DNA of 9,489 nt from Planctomycetaceae bacterium (GTDB lineage Bacteria > Planctomycetota > Planctomycetia > Planctomycetales > Planctomycetaceae): contig JAGQQB010000115.1 of NCBI GenBank assembly GCA_020426425.1, positions 1 to 9,489 on the forward strand, read 5' to 3'. A program made the position numbers and the translations under genes. This document shows, piece by piece, positions 5,427 through 9,489 of this stretch. How positions within the stretch are numbered: position 1 is the stretch's first letter; every line of letters starts with the position of its first letter. The notes beneath the pieces are model-generated. The model was given only the letters and a program-made list of their open reading frames with translations, was not told where the DNA came from and did no database searches.

Positions 5427-6641
5427 TCAATCGCACGCGAAGGCCGCCCGGACATCGGCGGCACGTTCTACCAGTTTTTCGTAACAAAGAGCATAACTGG
5501 CCCCCATCGAGAAGATGGAAACCAACGGTGCGTCCGCCGGGACCACAGTTCCCGGAGCCGGGATATCAGCAACTTGCGGAAACTGCCATGGATGAAAGAC
5601 TTCCGCCCATTCTGGCGTGAATTCTGGCACCGTGACGTCGCGTGGAGCGTACACAATCGCTTTGCCGAAATAAGGGCTTTGATCCCCTCCCTGCCACTCT
5701 GGGCGCTCGCCGACAACTTGGAAGCAGCGGGCGTGATCCCACAATAGGCACTCCCCAGTCGCCCATTCGAGCAATTCCGTCGAGGCGGGATAGCGCGGAT
5801 TCACTTCCGTCACCCACGGCTGTCCTCTGTCGTCGAGCAGGAAATCGATCCCGAAAATGCCCCGCAAGCCAGCTTTCCACTTGAGAATGTTCCCAATGCG
5901 GCGAATCAGATGCTCAACCACCATCTCCAGGGAAACGGGACCAATGTTGCCACACCATTGGAATCGGGCTGCTCCGAAGGCACCATCCCCCACAAGTTGC
6001 CGCGTGACTCCGACGAATTGCACGTCACCCGCCTGCGGTGCGGCGACGAAAATCGCCGAGTAAGGGGCCCCCTGAATTCGCTGCTGGAATCCGTAGGGGA
6101 TATCGAGACCACCAATTGCGGAGACGGCCCGCTCAGCTTCTTCATCCCAAGGGAGAATCCCTTGGCCACCGCTGCCAGCGAGCGGACGCAGCATCCATTC
6201 CCCGTTGGCTGGCGGGGGATCATCGCTATTGCGCCACTCGCAACTTGGCGCCCGGGCGAGCTTGAGCACTTCGTTCAGCAGCAACGGATTGCGGGCATTG
6301 AGTACCTCTTCGCGCGTGTTGCCCCACAGTTGATGCTGCGTGGTTAGCTGATCGATCACCCCAATGGAGTTTTCAATCCCTCCGACGTACATCGCCGGGG
6401 CAGATGCAAATCCTCCCATGGCCGACTGCAAGCCGGCCGGATAGTCTGTCACCTGTCGGGTCGGCCCGAGTCGCCGAGTGTCGAGATCGGCAAATGCATC
6501 CAGCGAGATCGGCTGAAACCCCGCTCGCACTGCCGATGCCGCCGCCGCTCGCGCACTGGCCCCCACAATCAGCAACGACAGTTCATTCGCCGTCGGTTGC
6601 CAGTTGGAGTCCGAGGCAGGTCGTGGTTCCGGAGAAATCAT
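5427..6641 (-). CDS. ATP-grasp domain protein, predicted ATP-dependent ligase
   Basis: A 404-residue cytoplasmic protein. ATP-grasp enzymes couple a carboxylate to an amine or thiol through an acyl phosphate. Residues about 21-100 form a Rossmann-like pre-ATP-grasp domain (LLIVGASARAAAASAVRAG). RPLAGSGGQGI at 152-162 is the glycine-rich nucleotide-binding loop, and GIDFLLDDRGQPWVTEVNPR ending at 283 carries the metal-binding E279 and N281 of the E-x-N-P-R signature, followed by YPASTELLEWATG. The C-terminal part has KAIVYAPRDVTVPE (327-340) and a terminal helix. This order resembles the predicted carboligase group COG2232, recalled without a search. I chose the ATG at 6639-6641; a GTG at 6696-6698 would add 19 residues (MSCHLCSGNQ...), and neither has a good ribosome binding site. 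The substrate is unknown. Relatives of this type occur near tetrahydromethanopterin/C1 genes in some methylotrophs; nothing in the sequence tests that link. Confidence 0.85.
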   Translation of the reverse strand: MISPEPRPASDSNWQPTANELSLLIVGASARAAAASAVRAGFQPISLDAFADLDTRRLGPTRQVTDYPAGLQSAMGGFASAPAMYVGGIENSIGVIDQLTTQHQLWGNTREEVLNARNPLLLNEVLKLARAPSCEWRNSDDPPPANGEWMLRPLAGSGGQGILPWDEEAERAVSAIGGLDIPYGFQQRIQGAPYSAIFVAAPQAGDVQFVGVTRQLVGDGAFGAARFQWCGNIGPVSLEMVVEHLIRRIGNILKWKAGLRGIFGIDFLLDDRGQPWVTEVNPRYPASTELLEWATGECLLWDHARCFQVVGERPEWQGGDQSPYFGKAIVYAPRDVTVPEFTPEWAEVFHPWQFPQVADIPAPGTVVPADAPLVSIFSMGASYALCYEKLVERAADVRAAFACD

Positions 6642-7131
6642 GATGCAATGGATAATGGCCCAGTGAACTTGGTTACCGCTGCACAAATGACAACTCACCA
6701 GTGCGCAGGCAAACGAAGTTTAGAAACCTGCTTCATTCCTGACCACGCATTCGAACTTGTCCCCTGACGAGGGGATGCGTCTGAGAGATGACGCTCGTCC
6801 CCGACGCTGCCAGCGCCAGCGGCGATCTCTTTGAGGAATGTTGCAGGGCTCGAGGTGCGCTGAGAGCTGAGCAAGCGACGCCGCAGTGCCCTCCCCGAGC
6901 CTCGCTGGCTCGATTCGTCCCTCCGGATTCGGCTGCGCTGTGGAAGGGGAAAGACACTCGGCGGATAGACGGTCACCATGCATCAGACACGCGTCTGTCT
7001 GTCGTCAACAGCCATCTGTGATACCGCTCCATGTCGACATCAGTTAGAATTGATGTGTCCCCTGGAGTGCTTGGTTTGAGGCCGCGTTGGCTCTCGTTGT
7101 TTCGTTACTGTTGAGTTGAAAGGACTGAGTC
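6642..7131. other. Hairpin-rich divergent intergenic spacer
   Basis: This 490-bp spacer lies between the divergent ATP-grasp and oxidoreductase genes. Three overlapping minus-strand frames (within 6695-6983) are Arg/Ser-rich, lack ribosome binding sites and share the same bases, so I treat them as chance. Structures seen: TCCCC 6760-6764 with GGGGA 6771-6775; an alternative longer stem, GGGG 6771-6774 and GCGTC 6777-6781 against GACGC 6790-6794 and CCCC 6799-6802; CGAGCC 6896-6901 with GGCTCG 6907-6912; and an ACATCA/TGATGT inverted repeat at 7037-7042/7051-7056. The first two are mutually exclusive folds. The block at about 6755-6960 looks like extragenic repeat debris more than a promoter. 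Confidence 0.5.
7037..7056 (+). promoter_or_regulatory. Candidate operator/-10 region of the oxidoreductase gene
   Basis: A 6-bp inverted repeat, ACATCA and TGATGT, separated by 8 bases that include TAGAAT (7045-7050), a 5/6 match to the -10 consensus. A recognisable -35 is lacking, and the ATG is 81 bases downstream. A repressor site over a -10 box is possible, but this is weak. Confidence 0.25.
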
Positions 7132-8454
7132 ATGTTGCGTCGTCGTGAGTTTCTGCAGTCGGCTGTGTTATTTGCCACCGTGCCAGCGATTGTCCGCGGC
7201 CAGAATTTGAATTCGAAACTGCAAATGGCGGCGATTGGTTGCGACGGAAAAGGCTGGTCAGACACGCAAGAGATGGCAGCCCATGCGGCGGTGCAGCATG
7301 TCGCCTTTTGCGATGTTGATCTCGACCGGACACAGAAGGTGCGGGAGTTGAATCCTGAGGCGCCGGTGTTTCAGGACTATCGCGAGATGCTCGACAAGCT
7401 GGGGGACAAGATCGACGCAGTGACCGTATCGACCCCGGACCATATGCACGCGAAAATCAATGCCGATGCGCTGCGGCGGAAGAAGCATATCTACTGTCAG
7501 AAGCCGCTCACCCATTCGGTCTGGGAAGCACGGCAGATGCAGACCATGTCGGCAGAGGCGGGCGTGATCACCCGTATGGGGAATCAGATTCATTCACATA
7601 CCTACTATCGGTCCGCTGTGGCGACAGTGCAGTCAGGGGCGATTGGCAAGGTGCGACAGGTCCATGCCTGGTGTGCAGCGACCGGGCATGGGAAGTCTGG
7701 CTTTCTCGGTCGTCCACAACCATCGGCCCCCGTTCCTGGATCGCTGGCTTGGGATTTGTGGATCGGTGTCGCTCCGATGCGGGAGTTCGGCGCGATGCGC
7801 TGCTATCACCCCTTCGGCTGGCGGGATTTTCAGGACTTTGGAAATGGGGCGCTGGGGGATTTTGGCTGTCACATTCTCGATCCCGTCTTCACGGCCTTAA
7901 AGATCGCCACCGGCCCGAAGAACCTGACGGCGGAGCACAGCGGCATGAATGACGAAGTCTGGCCCGCCCAGACGAAAGTCCGCTATACGTTCCCCGGGAC
8001 GGAGTTGACCGTTGATGGCGACCTTCCCATCAGTTGGTACGACGGAGGTTTGCTGCCGAGCGTGAAGTCCGATGTCCCGGCATCGGCGGCATTGCCTCGG
8101 AGTGGATCGTTGCTGATTGGCGAGCAGGGGACCATGATCATCCCGCACGTCGGTCCGATGCAGGTGTGGCGGGATGGCAACAAACTGCCCGACGCCGACT
8201 TCCCGGTGCAGGAGAATCTGAATCATTACCACGGCTGGGTCGATGGCTGTCTCTCCGGCCAGCAGCCGAGCGATGGCTTCGAATACGCTGGCAATCTGAC
8301 CGAAGCCGTGCTGCTGGGGAACATTGGTGTCCGCTATCCTTCGCAGACGTTGCACTGGGATGCCCATGCGACGCAGATCACGAATCTTCCGGAAGCAAAT
8401 CGCTGGCTCAATCGGGAGTATCGCGGCGGTTGGGAATGGGAAAAGCAGGCGTGA
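7132..8454 (+). CDS. Tat-exported Gfo/Idh/MocA family oxidoreductase
   Basis: A 440-residue NAD(P)-dependent oxidoreductase of the type planctomycetes encode in many copies, thought to act on sugars or related polyols. Residues 1-23 are a twin-arginine signal: RRREFL (3-8), a hydrophobic stretch and a short cleavage region (PAIVRG), implying export of the folded, cofactor-loaded protein. The Rossmann fold follows: MAAIGCDGKG (32-41, a G-x-G-x-x-G variant), FCDVD (59-63) and VTVSTPDHMHA (97-107). CQKPLTH (122-128) holds the conserved Lys K124, with Gln in place of the usual Glu of EKP. The C-terminal domain has GDFGCHILDPVFTALK (242-257) with the conserved acid/base His H247. AAAGGA sits 7 bases before the ATG (7119-7124). 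The substrate cannot be inferred. It is followed after 144 bp by the DsbD-like gene on the same strand, but probably as a separate unit. Confidence 0.92.
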   Translation: MLRRREFLQSAVLFATVPAIVRGQNLNSKLQMAAIGCDGKGWSDTQEMAAHAAVQHVAFCDVDLDRTQKVRELNPEAPVFQDYREMLDKLGDKIDAVTVSTPDHMHAKINADALRRKKHIYCQKPLTHSVWEARQMQTMSAEAGVITRMGNQIHSHTYYRSAVATVQSGAIGKVRQVHAWCAATGHGKSGFLGRPQPSAPVPGSLAWDLWIGVAPMREFGAMRCYHPFGWRDFQDFGNGALGDFGCHILDPVFTALKIATGPKNLTAEHSGMNDEVWPAQTKVRYTFPGTELTVDGDLPISWYDGGLLPSVKSDVPASAALPRSGSLLIGEQGTMIIPHVGPMQVWRDGNKLPDADFPVQENLNHYHGWVDGCLSGQQPSDGFEYAGNLTEAVLLGNIGVRYPSQTLHWDAHATQITNLPEANRWLNREYRGGWEWEKQA

Positions 8455-8506
8455 TTGCGAAGTGGCCGCGCCATGGGAGAGCGTCGCGGGTCGAGAGTTG
8501 ACAGCT

Positions 8507-8526
8507 CGACTTGGATCTGGAAGTCG
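8507..8526 (+). terminator. Weak hairpin after the oxidoreductase gene
   Basis: CGACTT (8507-8512) pairs with AAGTCG (8521-8526) around an 8-base loop, 53 bases after the oxidoreductase stop. It is followed by GTCTCGCCCCGTTTTG, with only a short T-run that begins 12 bases later. It is the only stem in this gap that could end the transcript, but it is not a convincing intrinsic terminator. Confidence 0.25.
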
Positions 8527-8552
8527 GTCTCGCCCCGTTTTGAGCATTGCGC

Positions 8553-8558
8553 TACAAT
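8553..8558 (+). promoter_or_regulatory. Candidate -10 box of the DsbD-like gene
   Basis: TACAAT, a 5/6 match to the -10 consensus, 40 bases before the ATG at 8599. No good -35 lies 16-18 bases upstream; a perfect TTGACA at 8498-8503 is too far away. Single-box evidence only. Confidence 0.25.
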
Positions 8559-8598
8559 CAGGTCTCGTTTCGGATTCGTCCCCAGATCCTCGAACACG

Positions 8599-9489
8599 AT
8601 GTTGCTTGAGATGTTACGACTTGTCGCGCGCTGCGTTGTCTCCACCCAGGCGTTGTCGATGGCCGCTTTGTTGGCGGTGCTGATCGGCACGGCTTCCACA
8701 GCATTGGGGCAAGGGCTGGGAGACGATCTGTTCAAGTTGGGGGACTCGATCGGTCAGGCGAGCGAGGCGACCGCCAACGTATCGGCGTCCTTCGTAGAAA
8801 CCGATGAACGCGGTGTTATTCGGCTCGATGTGCGACTGAACCTGCCAGACGGCGCGAACACATATTCGCAGAGTCCAGAGTTCTCGAAACCGACCAAGCT
8901 GTTGGTCACCGCCCCGGCGGGGCTGACGCCGTTGGGCGATGGCTTCACCCCGGACCACCCGCCGAAGAAGGCGTTCGACGACAACTTTGGCAAAGAGGTG
9001 GAAAAGTATCTGGGTGAGGTGACTTTCTCCCGGCGGTTCTTGCTGCCGCAGGATGTCTCACCAGCGTCAGCTCAGGTTGAGGGACGCATCGAGTTCCTGA
9101 TGTGCGATCAGGACAGTTGTTTGCCGAAGAAAATGGAGTTCACGGCGGCGCTGACGCAGGGAGCCGCAACCCCAGCCTCAACGGAACCGGGTGCCGCAGG
9201 ACTGATGCCTGCCCCCGCCCTGGCCTTGATCACGCCTCCTGGGGCGTCAGGACCGGCCCCATCTGTGGATGCCGCGCCGACCAACCTGTCGCACGGTTAC
9301 CGCATGGTGCCAACGCGAACCAACCAGGGACAACAAGAACCGGATCCGGTCTCGCTGTCGTTCACCATCACCCCGGCGGCGCCGCAGGCGGGCGAGTCGG
9401 TGACCGTGTCGATCCACATGACCGTCGACGACAATTGGCGAACGTATGCTCTGGAACCGGCTGGGCCCGATCAGTTTGAAGTTCCGACC
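8599..9489 (+). CDS. DsbD-like thiol:disulfide interchange protein, N-terminal part
   Basis: An open frame of 297 codons running off the right edge. Residues 1-38 look like a signal peptide (hydrophobic core MAALLAVLIGTASTALG, likely cut near G38). Residues about 60-187 match the DsbD N-terminal (alpha) immunoglobulin-like domain: NTYSQSPEFSKPTKL, a Pro/Gly-rich strand region, LGEVTFSRRFLLP and LMCDQDSCLPKK with the redox pair C169/C174 (C-x4-C; E. coli DsbD has C-x5-C). This domain normally takes electrons from the membrane part and reduces periplasmic partners. A linker of about 60 residues rich in Ala, Pro and Thr follows. A second similar domain then seems to begin at about residue 249 (VSLSFTITPAAPQAGESVTV...DDNWRTYALEP). 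The eight-helix membrane core and C-terminal thioredoxin domain would be off-window. No clear ribosome binding site precedes the ATG at 8599; the ATG at 8611 is an alternative that gives a shorter signal peptide. Confidence 0.82.
   Translation, partial: MLLEMLRLVARCVVSTQALSMAALLAVLIGTASTALGQGLGDDLFKLGDSIGQASEATANVSASFVETDERGVIRLDVRLNLPDGANTYSQSPEFSKPTKLLVTAPAGLTPLGDGFTPDHPPKKAFDDNFGKEVEKYLGEVTFSRRFLLPQDVSPASAQVEGRIEFLMCDQDSCLPKKMEFTAALTQGAATPASTEPGAAGLMPAPALALITPPGASGPAPSVDAAPTNLSHGYRMVPTRTNQGQQEPDPVSLSFTITPAAPQAGESVTVSIHMTVDDNWRTYALEPAGPDQFEVPT

Noticed and set aside
6695..6983. Three overlapping minus-strand small ORFs in the divergent spacer
   Set aside because: All are Arg/Ser-rich, use the same bases in different frames, have no ribosome binding sites and contain hairpin sequence; more likely extragenic repeat DNA.
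7897..8547. 216-codon minus-strand frame under the oxidoreductase C-terminus
   Set aside because: It is antisense to a clear Gfo/Idh/MocA gene and has no domain or translation signal.
1..9489. CRISPR array, tRNA/rRNA, insertion sequence or prophage
   Set aside because: Read on both strands: no regularly spaced direct repeats, no cloverleaf or rRNA-like stretch, no transposase, integrase or phage structural motif.

Overview
This looks like ordinary chromosomal DNA of a planctomycete (Planctomycetota; family not resolvable by eye). The case rests on protein families seen together, not on a marker gene. There is a large secreted protein with the planctomycete-typical N-terminal L-E-x-R-x-L-L signature followed by FG-GAP/VCBS-type repeats and an SGNH hydrolase. 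There is also a Tat-exported Gfo/Idh/MocA oxidoreductase, a DsbD-like protein with an enlarged periplasmic part, and the start of a beta-propeller 'GRYRNxGDSR' protein. There is no rRNA, tRNA, CRISPR array, transposase, integrase or phage gene.

Layout. (1) 1-853, minus strand: a four-helix membrane protein of unknown function, then after 25 bp the first 67 codons of a sialidase-like protein that runs off the left edge. (2) 854-1161: divergent spacer. (3) 1162-2028, plus strand: a divergent PurU-type formyltetrahydrofolate deformylase. (4) 2029-2217: spacer between convergent genes, almost filled by a compact 157-bp element bounded by a perfect 31-bp inverted repeat. (5) 2218-3963, minus strand: the LEPR-XLL/FG-GAP/SGNH secreted protein. 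(6) 3964-4283: non-coding spacer with an 8-bp GC hairpin. (7) 4284-6641, minus strand, same-direction cassette: an ATP-grasp ligase, a 42-residue basic zinc-ribbon protein and a trimeric-type purine nucleoside phosphorylase. (8) 6642-7131: hairpin-rich divergent spacer. (9) 7132-8454, plus strand: the Tat-exported Gfo/Idh/MocA oxidoreductase. (10) 8599 to the right edge, plus strand: a DsbD-like protein, N-terminal part only.

Function. The cytoplasmic genes point to nucleoside salvage (phosphorylase) and one-carbon metabolism (PurU; the ATP-grasp protein may belong to a family that some C1-metabolising bacteria keep near tetrahydromethanopterin genes, a weak inference). The exported genes (SGNH hydrolase, sialidase-like protein, Gfo/Idh/MocA enzyme) fit planctomycete polysaccharide or glycoside turnover, and the DsbD-like protein would supply periplasmic reducing power. 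I see no single new multi-gene system. The points most worth checking are the inverted-repeat element at 2037-2193, MTA-phosphorylase-like residues in the active site of the 'PNP', and the overlooked 42-residue zinc-ribbon gene.
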